This document shows positions 31,311-42,442 of a stretch of DNA of 64,000 nucleotides, piece after piece (within the stretch, counting starts at the first letter, position 1; every line of letters starts with the position of its first letter). Source of the stretch: Heterocephalus glaber (lineage: Eukaryota; Chordata; Mammalia; Rodentia; Bathyergidae); assembly GCF_000247695.1 (NCBI RefSeq), contig NW_004624747.1, positions 10,545,789 through 10,609,788 on the forward strand, in the 5' to 3' direction. A program made the position numbers and the translations under genes. Under the pieces are notes generated by a model. The model was not told where the DNA came from, did no database searches, and saw only the letters and a program-made list of their open reading frames with translations.

Positions 31311-34300
31311 GCAGCGGAGCACTATCCCGTGTATTTTCTGGGCTTTTTAAAGTCTGATTTCAGATTTAGACATGGAACTCTTCAGATTTTTACAAAAACA
31401 TTTAATGACAGTTCAAAACTTTTTAAAAGAAAACTCAGTATTATTTTTGCATGTTTTCTAACAAATTTTTGACTATTAATTTAACCCACTTGCCTTATTT
31501 CGTGCCTGTTTACCAGTTCAGTTTCTGATGTCCTGTTGTGTTGTCTGTGACTATTGAGGTCATGATCGTATGCACCCAAAAATAGTTCCATTGCTCAAAA
31601 TTTGTTAAAACTTTTCCATCCCTTAAAACTTCCTGCCTATGGATAAAACTATAAATGAGATATTTTAGTAAAACATTTTCTTGAAAGAGTTGGATTTTAA
31701 AAAAAAAAAAAAATCAACATTACCTGTTCCGTACGAAGCATTGTGCAATAAGTGAATTTTTCATCCTGCAAAATCTCTTTAAGTTTGGGGTATCTCCAAG
31801 CATGTATGCAGAGAAAGGACTTTGCCATTTTCTAAAAATAGTGTAACAACCTCTGTTGGAGGAAACAATGAATTGCTCCATTTCTAATTGTTGTATCGTG
31901 TTAAATGTTCTGTTAGGTTTTTTTAATCTTGATTTTCTGTTTCTATTTTACCATCATCTTAAAGTCTCCATAGAAAGATAGATTCGCCCTCCTCATCATG
32001 TCCCGTTTACCACGGTTCAGGGTAGGAGCACACCCGTCATCTGTCACCCATTGTCAAGCACTCTGCCTTACCCGCTAAGCCAGACAGTTCGTTTAGAACG
32101 TATGGCAAAGAGAAGCATCAATCTAACAAGCCATAACTGATTTTGTACCACCCATTCAGGTATCACTGCCACGAACTGACATTGCATTGTGCCTCTCTTC
32201 CAAAACTCAGTTACTCCCTTAACCACTGACAGCTTCCTCAGGTGAGCTGCTTCGCATGTCCCATCATCTGTAAGGACTTCTAAGGTAAGATGTAAACAAA
32301 CAATCATCCGAGTTAGTTTCTCCCCGTTACGTTGCTGGTACTTAGCAACCAGTCATGAGAGTTCTTTCAAGAACTCCGTGGAGAGTATGCCTGCCTGACC
32401 ACAGCTGTCCCAAAGCTATGAAAGAGTAGAGGTCGAAATCTAGAATATGCTGAGGCTGTGTTTTTAAATTGCTCAGAAGCCCTTTCTTGTTCTCTTAGAC
32501 CATATTCTTGTCCTGCTCGTTGCAGGGGTCTTGTGTGAGGTGGCTCAGTCCTTGACCTGATGGAGCAGGCAATGTGCTTATGAAGTGAGCCCAGTGCACA
32601 GCAGGGGGCATGAGTTGGGGGCAGGGAGGCCATCTGGGGAGCCCTGGCCACCCATTAAGGACAACAGTTTCCCCACTCCACTCATGTTGCCAGTGGAAAA
32701 ACTTTGATTTTTTTTTTCAAGAGACACCAGAAATCTAAGTACCTCTAATTAAAAATGTTGGCAACCACTCCGGACATGTTCACAGAAACTGCACAGGTGA
32801 GCTGTGACCTCTAAGCTGCCACTCACAGCTCCCATGCAGGGCCTATAAGCTGTGCAGCATAAGGGCCTCATCTCCCCAGCCATACTGCATTCACCCCTGA
32901 GCGGGACCTGGCAGACTGCCATTTACCCTCTGTTAAATTGCCTTTGGCCCTCTTTTTACCCATATATTCTGTCCCACAGAGTCATTCATGAAGAAGTCAA
33001 AATGATCAAAGTACTGGTCATCTCCTCATGTGCTGACCAAGCCTCTGTCTTCAGACTTGACTGATGAACACCTTTACAGGTTGATCATACACTGTCATTG
33101 AACATAGCACCACTATGGTGCTGGGTTTACTAGGTCACGGTGTGTGCTGCTCTGGCTTGCTATACTGTGAAGAGCATGGGACAAGGGTCACCTCTCCAAC
33201 AGACTCGGCCACTGACATGTCCACACAGCCCTAAGTGCTGCATCACTGTTGGATGCTCAGGAGATGCCTTCTAGAAGGGGCCTCCTACCTTAAGCTCAAC
33301 CACTGCCTGACACCTTTGTCTGCATGCTTCATGGACTTAACTGTCCCTCTTCTTCCTTGCAAACACCTGGCCCCTCTGTCAGGCTCCCCAGGGTCCTTGA
33401 GAAAGGCCCAGTGGCAATCCTGAGCCAGTGCCCCTGGCTTCCCAGGGAGGACAGGTCTCTGTTACAGAGGCTCTGGGAAGGGAGTAGTGGGCAGTACACC
33501 CAAGTGCCTGCAGCAGAGAACATTGTCCTTAACGCCCCTAGGTGAACTCAAGGAATGTAGGGACTAACAAAGTATTTATAGCTGTGAGAACACCACAGAA
33601 GAGTTTGCCCGGTGAACCTGTAGTGCCAGACTCAGACAGGAGTTCCCAGGTGGAGCAAAGGCAGTGGGAGGGCCACATGTCCCACACATTTCCATAGCCT
33701 CGGCTGAGACCTGGTGTCAGAGTTTTCTGCTCCTATTGGCAGGTCACACCTTGTCTGCATGCTTGTTCCAGCCCCTTTTGCACATGGATCCCATTGCCTT
33801 GCACAAGCCACTCTACAGCCTGTCTTGTGTTTTTTCCCCCTTTCTTCCCCGAAACTGATGGGACAGAGGTGCACTTTATGAGCTGGCACTTGGCTAAACA
33901 AGGAAGCAGCTCTACCTCTGAGCTCCTTGGCACCGAACTCATCTTCCACTTTGGAATGCAGATAGTTCCTCCTTGCCAAAGAACAATGCAGTGGGCCCAA
34001 AGATCAAGGACAGCATTTCATAAAATTGGAACTTGAAACGCACAACTCAGGAGCTGCTTCCCAGTCCTCAGGTGACATGAGTCGTAGACTCGAGAGTGAA
34101 GCTGCATGTTTTTATCCTCAGCAGTCCCTGTGAGCTTCCCGATAGCCCATTTTCTTTCCTTCCTTGTCCTAGTTGAGGATAACCCTTGTTCTTACAAAGG
34201 AAAATGCTGCATAGGAAAAATGAGATGCCTTTTATTCAAATGTGTTTTATGCCTGTCACTCATTATTCTGTACTTATTTCTCATTTTTATTGTACATCCT

Positions 34301-34395
34301 GTTCTTGTAATTATTGGACCCGTCACATATTGTAAACTCGTTTTGGAATCTGTGCCTGCTAGTTATGCAATAAACAGGCTCTGTAAGTGTCTCTG
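31311..34395 (+). other. GIT2: GIT2 3' untranslated region
   Basis: About 3.1 kb from the stop codon to just past the AATAAA at 34369. I see no ID or B1 insertion in it, in contrast to the introns on either side. There is a 14-base A run near 31690 and T-rich stretches. The end is inferred from the polyadenylation signal, not from transcript data. Confidence 0.75.
34369..34374 (+). promoter_or_regulatory. GIT2: GIT2 polyadenylation signal AATAAA
   Basis: AATAAA followed within about 30 bases by a GT-rich element (GTAAGTGTCTCTGTGGTC). This is the last good signal before a B1 element and the intergenic repeats begin. Cleavage is expected near 34390. Confidence 0.75.
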
Positions 34396-34608
34396 TGGTC
34401 ATGCTGTGCTTCCCGCTTGTTGGTTGATGTTTCCAGAACTCCGCAGAAATGTGGAAAGAGTTTTTCTCACAGAACGCTGTTTCTAATGACAGTGTGTAAC
34501 TTGTTCCCACCCTTGGGCCTCTGTCAGCTGCACAGCAATGACCAGCTTTTTCTTCCTCTGAAATTAGCATACAGATTTCTTAAAAAGAAATCCCGCATCA
34601 AGGTCCTC

Positions 34609-34733
34609 AGTCTTTTTTTTCTTTTGAGACAAAGTCCCACTATGTTGCCCAGGTTGGCCTTGAACTCCTGGGCTCAACCCATCTGTTTCTCAGCCTCTCG
34701 AGTAGCTGGAACTACAGCTCTGCACTAAGTCCA
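34609..34733 (-). repeat. B1 SINE
   Basis: Reversed B1 (TATGTTGCCCAGGTTGGCCT, TCGAGTAGCTGGAACTACAG) just beyond the GIT2 polyadenylation site. Confidence 0.8.
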
Positions 34734-35360
34734 TGCATCTTACTTCTGAGGTTTAATTGTTAGGTCAGCCAACGATGGCCCAGCACAGATGCCCTCACCT
34801 CTTCCTAACAGGCAGCTGGCTCGTGGGATTAGTTCTGTCTCTTAAGGCCCCCAGACTGCTTTCACTTACAGAGAAAGCCCCATCGTGCTGGTTCACCTGG
34901 AAACTGGTATAGATTTACATCTCCGTTCATCAGGGCCACCCAGTCACCAGCAGTTGTCCTCTGGAGAGGTGACTTGGGGCTGTCCTTCCAAATGGAAGGA
35001 GGCCAGGAGGGGTAGGACATGACTATCTTGGGAACCTTCTGAGCAAGAAGTCTAGGAAAGATACAGTGTCCTCTCTGTGTGGTCCTGCCTGTGTGGGAGG
35101 GCCCGGAACCGGCAGGCAGTTCTGGCAGCTCCTATCCAGAGCCACCTGGGTGGAGGTTCCCCAGGAGTCCAGCAAGGCTGGCTGAGCACATTTCTGGCCT
35201 GCGTTACAATCTCTGACTCAGTAGCAGGCATGAACATTTCTATCATTGCCAGTGCTACTGGCACAACAGGTAGGGGACCACACTAAGGTTGCCCCAGGCT
35301 GTTTTCCGGCCCTTCCCACCACAAAGGGCCTTGCCTTCTGTTTCATTTATTATTAATATT
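34734..35360. other. Intergenic unique sequence between GIT2 and TCHP
   Basis: No gene, exon chain or repeat recognised. The open frames present are short and overlapping. Confidence 0.5.
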
Positions 35361-35423
<63 letters not shown>

Positions 35424-35600
35424 GAGATTAAACCCAGAGCCTTTGCTCAGAGCTACATCACCAGCGCATTTTAAATTATTTTATTTTGAGACAGGCTCTT
35501 ACTAATTCTTTAAGTTGCCCAAGCTAGGCTCAAATTTGTGCTCCTCCTGCCTTAGCCTCCCAGAGTGCCAGGGTTACAGCTGTGTGCCACCATGCCTGGC
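35361..35600 (-). repeat. (TG)n microsatellite and B1-ID composite SINE
   Basis: About 30 TG units at 35361-35420, then an ID remnant and reversed B1 (CCTGCCTTAGCCTCCCAGAG). The microsatellite sits where the SINE A tail would be. Confidence 0.85.
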
Positions 35601-35654
35601 TCTGCCTTCTGCTTTAAATGTGATTTTATAATGCATAGGAACAGCATTAGCTAG

Positions 35655-35790
35655 CTCACACTTAGGCCGTGCCAGGCACTGCATGCAGTTCCTCACATGT
35701 ATGGCCTCTCTTCCTTGGCACACCCTGTGAAGTAAGAGTGCACACTTCACTTGACAAGAACAGTGGGGTGGGGCTCCACAGTTAGGGCTA
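35655..35790 (-). repeat. MIR-like SINE fragment
   Basis: GTGCCAGGCACTGCATGCAG followed by a diverged MIR pattern on the minus strand. Confidence 0.45.
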
Positions 35791-36029
35791 GAGGGGCAGT
35801 CAGATACTGTTACTCTACTTTGCCTTACTTCTCTTGATCGGCCAAGTCATGGAACTAAGGACTTGGAGCATGTGGCTTGTGTGGGACTGTGAAGCTGCCA
35901 GTGGTTGGTGGCACTGCAGTGGCTTCAGAGGCCCATTCCCCTCAAGCCCAGAGGAGGCAGATGAGCAGCAGCACTGTCAGCTTGTGCCCAAAGCTTGGGG
36001 TTCCTCCAGCTGGAGGATGTCTTTTTGTT

Positions 36030-36090
36030 GGAGTACTGGGGATTGAACCCGGACTTTGCGTTTGCCAGGCAGGGGCTGTCTTGCTTCCCC
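36030..36090 (-). repeat. ID-like SINE fragment
   Basis: GTACTGGGGATTGAACCCGG then TTTGCCAGGCAGGGGC. The rest is lost. Confidence 0.65.
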
Positions 36091-36998
36091 TGGAGTTCCT
36101 TGCCCTGTCCCTCTCCAGTATTGAGTGGCTGGCCCAGCTCTTTGGTCCTCACTTCTCACATCATGACATCATGCTGTTGCTGCATTGATCCACGGAGCTA
36201 CACATTGGATGCATCACCACACAGGGAGCTCGAGTCCTGACCGTCTCAGGGATGGTTATCCAGGAGTCAGTCCCACGGTCCAGAGACTTGGTCCCCACCT
36301 CTGCCAGGTGACCGTGGCCTCCCCTCAACTGGAATCCAGTATCACCCTGCGGCCCAGCCACTTTGTGGCTGTATGAGAGCACAGAGCAGGGCCCCTGGAG
36401 GTTAAGAGGGACACACAAACTTCCCTCTCCCTCCCACCCGCCCCAAGTTCCCTGTCCACACGGGGTCCTCGGTCAGCATACCACATCCCCAGCTGCTGCT
36501 TTTCTTTTCATGCCCCCGAACTGTTCAGACCTACTCAGAACTTAGCCCCACCCCCCCACCCCCCCATGTAACTTCTCCCCCAAGGACCCCTGTGCCTCTT
36601 TCTCCTCCAAAATCCCTCTTCTCATCCTCCTAATACCTTCCCTTCTTGGTCTCCTATTTCTCTTCCCCTCTGGTTCTCTCAGGCCCCCTTGGCCAGCTCT
36701 CCATTGCCCCTCCCTTTCAGAAGCCCAAGTAATTCCCACTCGCCTGGCCTTGGCCTCCTTCCCTGGTGTGGGTCTGCAAGCCCCATCTCTCACCTGGGCC
36801 ACCTTACAGACAAGATTTGAGAGATACCTTGGTTTTGCAGTTTTCACCTGTAGGACCTAACAGTGGCATCTTTCTCCCTTCACAGTGTCTTACTGTCTGT
36901 CCCCTTCTAACCAGCCACTGCCAGGACCTCACCTTCAGTTCTTCCCCAGCCCAGCCTGCTTCCTTCTGACTGCAGGGGCTGAGTTAATGCCAGCACTC
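36091..36998. other. Intergenic unique sequence
   Basis: C-rich and CT-rich stretches (36420-36700) but no coding pattern or repeat that I can name. Confidence 0.5.
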
Positions 36999-37190
36999 AC
37001 TATGTGTTGTCACTGGGCTAAGGGCTATGTATGTTTTCCCACTAGTTACCAAGACATTCTCAAAAAGTAGGAATTGAAACTAGCCCATTTTGCAGATGCA
37101 GAAGCTGAGGCTGGGCTGAGAGCCCAGGGGTGGAACAGGTCAGAGCAAGGAACTGGTACTCTCAACCACAGGCTCTGCTGCACAGGTGGA
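36999..37190 (-). repeat. MIR SINE
   Basis: CATTTTGCAGATGCAGAAGC TGAGG and the following bases match the reversed MIR core. Confidence 0.65.
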
Positions 37191-37860
37191 TATCCAGGGT
37201 GGAACTGACTGAGTGAGGAATGACAGCGACTTTGGCAGAGGTACAGCGGGAGGGAGGGAGGGAGTAGAGGCTCAGTGGCTCCAGCTCCTTAACATTGCTG
37301 TTTTGGGAGTGTCAGAGCAGGCAACTTAAGGCGGTGGCTTCTTTGTAGCCACTGCCTTCCTCCCCTCCCTGGGGAGGTGCTGCTGGCTGTGGGGCCTCTT
37401 CTTGCCTTAGGAGGATGCTTAAAGCAACTGGCCTGGGTGGCCAAGTCTGTGTTTCATCTGCCAGTTATTTTTGCCACAGATATTTCTCATCTTTTCTGTG
37501 TTTCAAACTGAGGTATTCAGCAACTGCTGCACAGTTAAGACTCTGATCTCTCTACAGAGGACTCTGCCCAGTTGAAAGGTAGGAATGATTCCAGGACCTC
37601 ACAGAGTACACAAGCATCAACTTACAGAGCAGCCCTGTGCCTATGGCCTGAGGTAGGAGGTCCCCAGGGTAAAAGGAGAGTTCCCGCAGCCAAGGGTAGA
37701 GGGAGCTTCTGACTCAGTAGTAGAGAAGGGGTGGTGTGGCCTGAGTCTGACCTGTTTTTCCTTCGTCAGTGAAACTCCTGCCCAAAGCCACTGGCAGTGA
37801 TATAAGCGACTCCATACTAGTAGGTGATTTCCTGTGGGGAGGCATCCTCAGGAATAACAG
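37191..37860. other. Intergenic unique sequence
   Basis: Nothing recognised apart from a short GGGA repeat near 37250. Confidence 0.5.
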
Positions 37861-38020
37861 CTTTTTCTAAGCTCTATGCTTTGTGTATTTTCTTGTCTTA
37901 CGCCCTCACAATTCCATTCTCATTTCATAGGTGAAAAACTGGTCCCAAGAGGGGTCACCCAGCTGCTATACAGAGGGTGTTGAGACCAGAACTGGTCTCT
38001 TCACTCCTCCTTCTCTGGCT
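37861..38020 (-). repeat. MIR SINE
   Basis: CATTCTCATTTCATAGGTGA AAAACTGG with GTCACCCAGCTGCTA fits a reversed MIR. Confidence 0.6.
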
Positions 38021-38149
38021 TGCATGCTCATTTCACTCTCTTCCTATGTCCGACCTACCTGTGTGCTACTACCAGGTAAGAAAACAGAATGTGGCCTTTC
38101 CTGGGCCTGGGCGCCCTTCCCTAAACTTCAGTGCAGTTGAACAAAACTG

Positions 38150-38490
38150 TTAATAGTTTAGATCTAAAATGTGCTAGTCTCATGTAGTCAGAGGTGGGGC
38201 TTTTAAAAGATAATTGGATCTAACTGAATGTGCTGTTGGAAGGTGGGGCCTGATTGGAGGAAATGGTCACTGGAGGTGTGATCTCCCTCTCTCTTACTTT
38301 CTCTGCTTCCTGGTCACCATGTGGTGAACATGTTTCCTCCACAATGCTGGTCTGCCTTGTAGTTTCTGCCTTGGAGCCAGCAAGCTATATGGACTGAACC
38401 CACTAAAACCGTGAGCCAAAATAAACCGCTCCTCCTTTAAGTTGGTATCTGGTATTTTGTCTCAATGATGGGCAAGTAATTAATACAGAA
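38150..38490 (+). mobile_element. MT-type ERVL-MaLR solo LTR
   Basis: AGGTGGGGCCTGATTGGAGG, CTTCCTGGTCACCATGTGGT, and ACCGTGAGCCAAAATAAACC followed by a diverged TTGTCTCAATGATGGG-type end are typical of rodent MaLR LTRs. No internal genes are seen. Confidence 0.75.
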
Positions 38491-38786
38491 ACCTTTATGG
38501 GCATCTGTAAGGAACAACTTAGTTTTGCCTATTTTTGAACACATAAAAAAAGGGAACCTGTTTCCCTTCTTTTTTTCACTGAGTTTGCTCTGTGTCATTC
38601 AATTTTAGTGTTATGTGTTATCTGTTGAATGAATACACTACAGTTTAACTTACATTTTAATGATGGGTACCAGCTTCTATGAGTAAGCTTGCTGTTTGGG
38701 GAGTGTCAGGAGACCTAAGGTGCTGCTTTCTTTGATGAAAATTCCATCAAAACTCAGAAAACATAGGCAAGACTATTGTCCTTGCA

Positions 38787-39329
38787 ATGGCAGGCATGAA
38801 GTTGGTGGCCAGACATGTAGTAGTGTATGCGCTGCTGTATTTTGACCGAGGCTATGAAGCACCAGGCATTTGGGAAGTAGCTGCAGCGCTGGTAGAGAAG
38901 GAAACTCAAAGATACTAACCTACTAAAAACTACCTGAGCTACTTTAACAGCCCCAGATTATTCTGCTTTCAAAACTGACATAATGAGAAATGAATCTGAA
39001 ATACTGGCTGCTTGACAACCAATTGAATTGCTCAGTATAAATGACATGAGCTATCAGCCCCTTCCTCAGATCAGAAAAATGACATCACTGGATGGCAAGA
39101 ATATGTAAACATTTCTATGGCTCAGTTAGAGCATCAAGCAGTTCAAATTGATAATGTGGAACTAATACCATAGCAGGGATGTAATGCCTGGAAAGTATAT
39201 AATGAAAATCTAGTTCATATGATTGAACATGCGCAGAGAGAACTTCAGAAGTTAAGGACACATACTCAAGATTTAAACTGGCAGTGAAAGAATTTGCAAC
39301 TTATAGCTGGATATAAATTGAGAGACATG
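38787..39329 (+). pseudogene. BCAS2P: Processed pseudogene of BCAS2 (SPF27 splicing factor)
   Basis: Starting at ATG 38787, the three frames together read as intronless BCAS2, a subunit of the PRP19 spliceosome complex. Segments seen include [59 protein letters not shown] and LRDM. Many in-frame stops and at least one frameshift disable it. The match fades after the LREM-like segment, so the C-terminal quarter seems deleted or diverged. It lies between GIT2 and TCHP on the GIT2 strand. Lack of introns indicates L1-driven retroposition. The source is recognised from memory of the BCAS2 sequence. Confidence 0.85.
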
Positions 39330-39630
39330 CTAAAGCAGCATAAAGGCATCTTACGCCCTGAAACCCAACTCTCCTATCATCCTCAGGACTGCTGGAATGT
39401 CGCAAGAGTTCCACTTCCAGCTCTCTTACTGAAGGTCATCTGACATGTGTGAACTAGAAATTATATGGACTGTCGGTGTTCTATTCATTTCTGTATCTTG
39501 CCCAGACCTACCACTCAGCCTGCCCTAGAGAGAATGCATGCTGAGTGAGGAGCAGAGAAAAAGATTTATAGTACCACAAGAATTATTTCATGTTGCCATT
39601 GCCTTCAACACCATCTGATACAAAAGGAAT
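39330..39630 (+). other. Sequence after the BCAS2 pseudogene, possibly its 3' part
   Basis: About 300 bases with no SINE, running from the last recognisable BCAS2 codon to an ID element. It could be a diverged BCAS2 3' end or UTR with a deletion, or unrelated flank. I see no clear A tail or target duplication. Confidence 0.3.
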
Positions 39631-39635
39631 TGACC

Positions 39636-39716
39636 ACTGGGGATTTAGCTCAGTGGTTCTGCTGCTTGCCTCACAAGCATAAGGTCCTTTGATCCCCGGT
39701 ACCAAAAAAAAAAAAA
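39636..39716 (+). repeat. ID SINE
   Basis: Body with a small deletion (GGTCC|TTTGATCC). Flanks AGGAATTGACC / AAGAATCGACC. Confidence 0.88.
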
Positions 39717-40027
39717 GAATCGACCTTCGGAAGAATCTGCTAGAAGAATAATCTAGAGATCATTATTTTTAAGTAGAAAAAGGTACTGAGAAACGAGAAA
39801 ACCAATATGCAGTTACACACCACATAATGGATCAGTGACAGACCACCTGCTCTAGGATGTATGCCATTACAGCCTAGGTGTGTTAGTAAGCTGCACCATC
39901 TTAGTTTGTATAAATACTCTGTGTGTTTCCACAATGATGACGTCTCATATTTTTCACAAGGAATTCCTGCGGTTAGGCAGTCACTGAGTACACACCTGTA
40001 ACAACACGATCAAAACACATATGTGCT

Positions 40028-40112
40028 GGACCAGGGATTTACCTCAGTGGTTCCACCACCTGCCTCACGAGCAGAAGGACCCAAGTTCAATCCCTGGTAC
40101 CAAAAAAAAAAC
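40028..40112 (+). repeat. ID SINE
   Basis: Full body, with ACACATATGTGCTG / CCACATATGTGCT target duplication. Confidence 0.88.
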
Positions 40113-40464
40113 CACATATGTGCTAAGAGGTGTGTATGGGCTGTGATAGGAACAGTAAGAGGTAGAAGCTCTAAATTTTAAAAATAAGTTTTTTGCCCAG
40201 ATTAGAGAAGAAATATCAAAGTGTATTAGAGAACTATTGTAATCTAATTTTAAAGCTAATAAAGATTGCTGCCAAGCTTCAAAAACTAAGTATTTATTCA
40301 GTAAATATATGAGTGCCTACTTGCTGGGCATTCTGTCCTCATTGATTCTATACTGAAACTCACTGTATGTTTGCTAATTATTTTCTGTGGTTTCCATGGA
40401 AATAAGAGGAGAAAGAACACCACTTCCGCAAGAAAAAATGAATATAACCTACAAAACATGACTA
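40113..40464. other. Intergenic unique sequence
   Basis: AT-rich. A plus-strand TTTATT at 40293 is an AATAAA on the TCHP strand, but it is far from the stop codon and unsupported. Confidence 0.4.
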
Positions 40465-40680
40465 GTCAAACCAGGCATAGTGGTGCACAAACCTGTAATC
40501 CCAGCCCTCTGGGAGGTTGAACCCAGAGGATCACTTTCAAGTTTGAGCCCAGTCTGAGCAGTTTCTCAAGACCCTGATTCAAAATAAACTTTTACAAGTG
40601 CTGGGGACATAGTTTATTTCAAAGGCTCTGGGTTCAATCCAGAGTACTGTGGGTGTGTGTGTGTGTGTGTGTGTAGATAA
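40465..40680 (+). repeat. B1-ID composite SINE with GT tail
   Basis: B1 (CAGGCATAGTGGTGCACAAA), degraded ID half, then (GT)n at 40653-40673. Confidence 0.75.
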
Positions 40681-41617
40681 AACAAAATCTATTCATATAA
40701 ATCCAAACTTATGAGATGTGCATTAAATCGTAAAATTCTATCACTAGCAATCCACTCTGCAGCAATAAGAACAATAGTAACAAAGCCCGGAAGTGAGTGA
40801 AGCCATTAAAGCAGGACCTTACTTCACAATTAATGAACATCTGAAATGGGAAATACAGATGAGCATGCATAAGGAAAGTAGGGCTCAGGATCAAGTCCAA
40901 AGAACTCAAGATAGGAAAATGAAAAACAGATTAGGACACAGTTTGTAGCTCAATCTGTTTTTACAGCATAATGGAAGGGAAAGGTCATACAGCCTTTAGA
41001 CTCGGGATTTTTTTTTTTAATAAACTCTAATTTTTAATAGCCATAGAAAAATGCCATAATTAGCTGTAATTTGAGATATGGCATCTTAAATATGATATAA
41101 TGAAAACTGAAACCTCAGAGGAAGGTATTGTAAAAATACGAGTCATAAAAATCTGATTATTGCTGTGGGAGCAGTAGCTGTTGTAGAGATGAATCTGGAA
41201 CTGTCATGTTAATTCAACTATGGGAGAAACCTGGGGCTTCTCCGTGGTTCTGAGTCTCATCTGTTTCTTCAGCTTCAGCTCCTTCCTTTGGGCACATAAA
41301 TCCCAGGCAGCTGCGAGTAGCTGAGACTCCCAGAACACAGGCGTCCCTACTGTCACATCTCTGCCTCTAAAAGGCTTGCCGACCCAGTGAGCTTTTGACT
41401 TCCCTTTTGAGGCTCAGGAGCATACATGTTGGCATCACTCCTCTACATTCACTGCTCCATGGGAATTCTAACAAAATTCTTTCTGAGGGAGAAGACTCAT
41501 TCCTCACCACCTTTCTTCCAGAAAGCATCTACAGACCACCCATCAGACTGAGGGTTCTAATGTATTCAAATTATTTTCTTCCAGATCCTTTCATTTAGGA
41601 TCCTTTGGGACTTGAAA
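40681..41617. other. Intergenic unique sequence
   Basis: No gene or repeat recognised. It contains an A/T-rich central part. Confidence 0.45.
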
Positions 41618-42005
41618 TTTTTTCTTTTTCAGTACCAGGGATTGAACTCAGGACCTTGTGCTTGCGAGGCAGGCGTGATGCCACTGAGATAAATCCCCGG
41701 CCCCCTAATTGAGTAAACTTGAAATAAAATGCAGGACCTCCAAGTTTGTTTTCAATAGAATATTTTTAATTTATTTTATTTTATTTTTTATTTTTTTATT
41801 TTTTTGGTATTGGGGATCAAACTCAGGACCTTGCGCTTGGGAGGCAGGCAGTGGAACTATTGAGCTAAATCCCCGGGCCTAGAATAGTTTAATTTAAAGG
41901 GCAATTTTAAAAACTGAAAAACTGGGCTGAGGACATAGCTCAGTGAGTACTTGCCTAATAGGCACAAAGCTGTGGGTTCAATCTACAGCATTGAGAAAAA
42001 AAAGC
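41618..42005. repeat. Three ID-type SINEs downstream of TCHP
   Basis: Minus-strand ID copies at 41618-41703 and about 41775-41880 (the latter with a long T/A-rich tail), and an older plus-strand ID-like copy at 41925-42005 (CTGGGCTGAGGACATAGCTC). Confidence 0.8.
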
Positions 42006-42409
42006 CAACAAAACAAAACTTCCTTCCCATCTCTAGCCAGAGTCTTCATGAAGAGGTTGACATCAGGAAACCACGTATTTGTCATGGAATACAACTTGTA
42101 CCTTTTAGTATCCATCTACACCCCTGCATTACTTATAAATACAGGACTGTTTGACAGCACTGTAAACATGAGCCTAAAAGGAACTTGTCTTGGATGAGAA
42201 AGGCAGGAAAGGGCCACTCCCAGTGCTGCACGTCCACAGCACCTTGTCATCTGGCCAGGCCATCAGTGCACTTGGTCATATACCTGGCCAGGGGTCATCA
42301 GCAAACACTGCACAGTTGTCTGGTGCACAATTGGGTCACTGCACGAGTATCTGGTGGCTTTGTGTCAAAGGACTAAGCATCTGTCTCTGTGCTTAGGATA
42401 CCAAAGAAG
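42006..42409 (-). other. TCHP: Probable TCHP 3' untranslated sequence
   Basis: Repeat-free sequence directly after the TCHP stop codon in its transcription direction. I could not decide on a polyadenylation signal. An ATTAAA (plus-strand TTTAAT near 41889) lies between SINE insertions, and AATAAA-like sequences further down fall in A-rich SINE tails. Confidence 0.45.
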
Positions 42410-42442
42410 TCAGTCCCAAGCAATTCTGGGATGTCCATAAGG
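42410..42442 (-). CDS. TCHP: TCHP last coding exon with stop
   Basis: Ten codons and TGA, encoding [10 protein letters not shown], after a pyrimidine-rich acceptor (TTTTCTTTTCTCAG) 960 bases downstream of the previous exon. Phase and the PYGHP motif identify it as the TCHP C-terminus. Confidence 0.92.
   Translation of the reverse strand, partial: PYGHPRIAWD

Noticed and set aside
35361..35420. Cysteine/valine repeat protein
   Set aside because: The apparent CVCV peptide is only translation of a (TG)n microsatellite.
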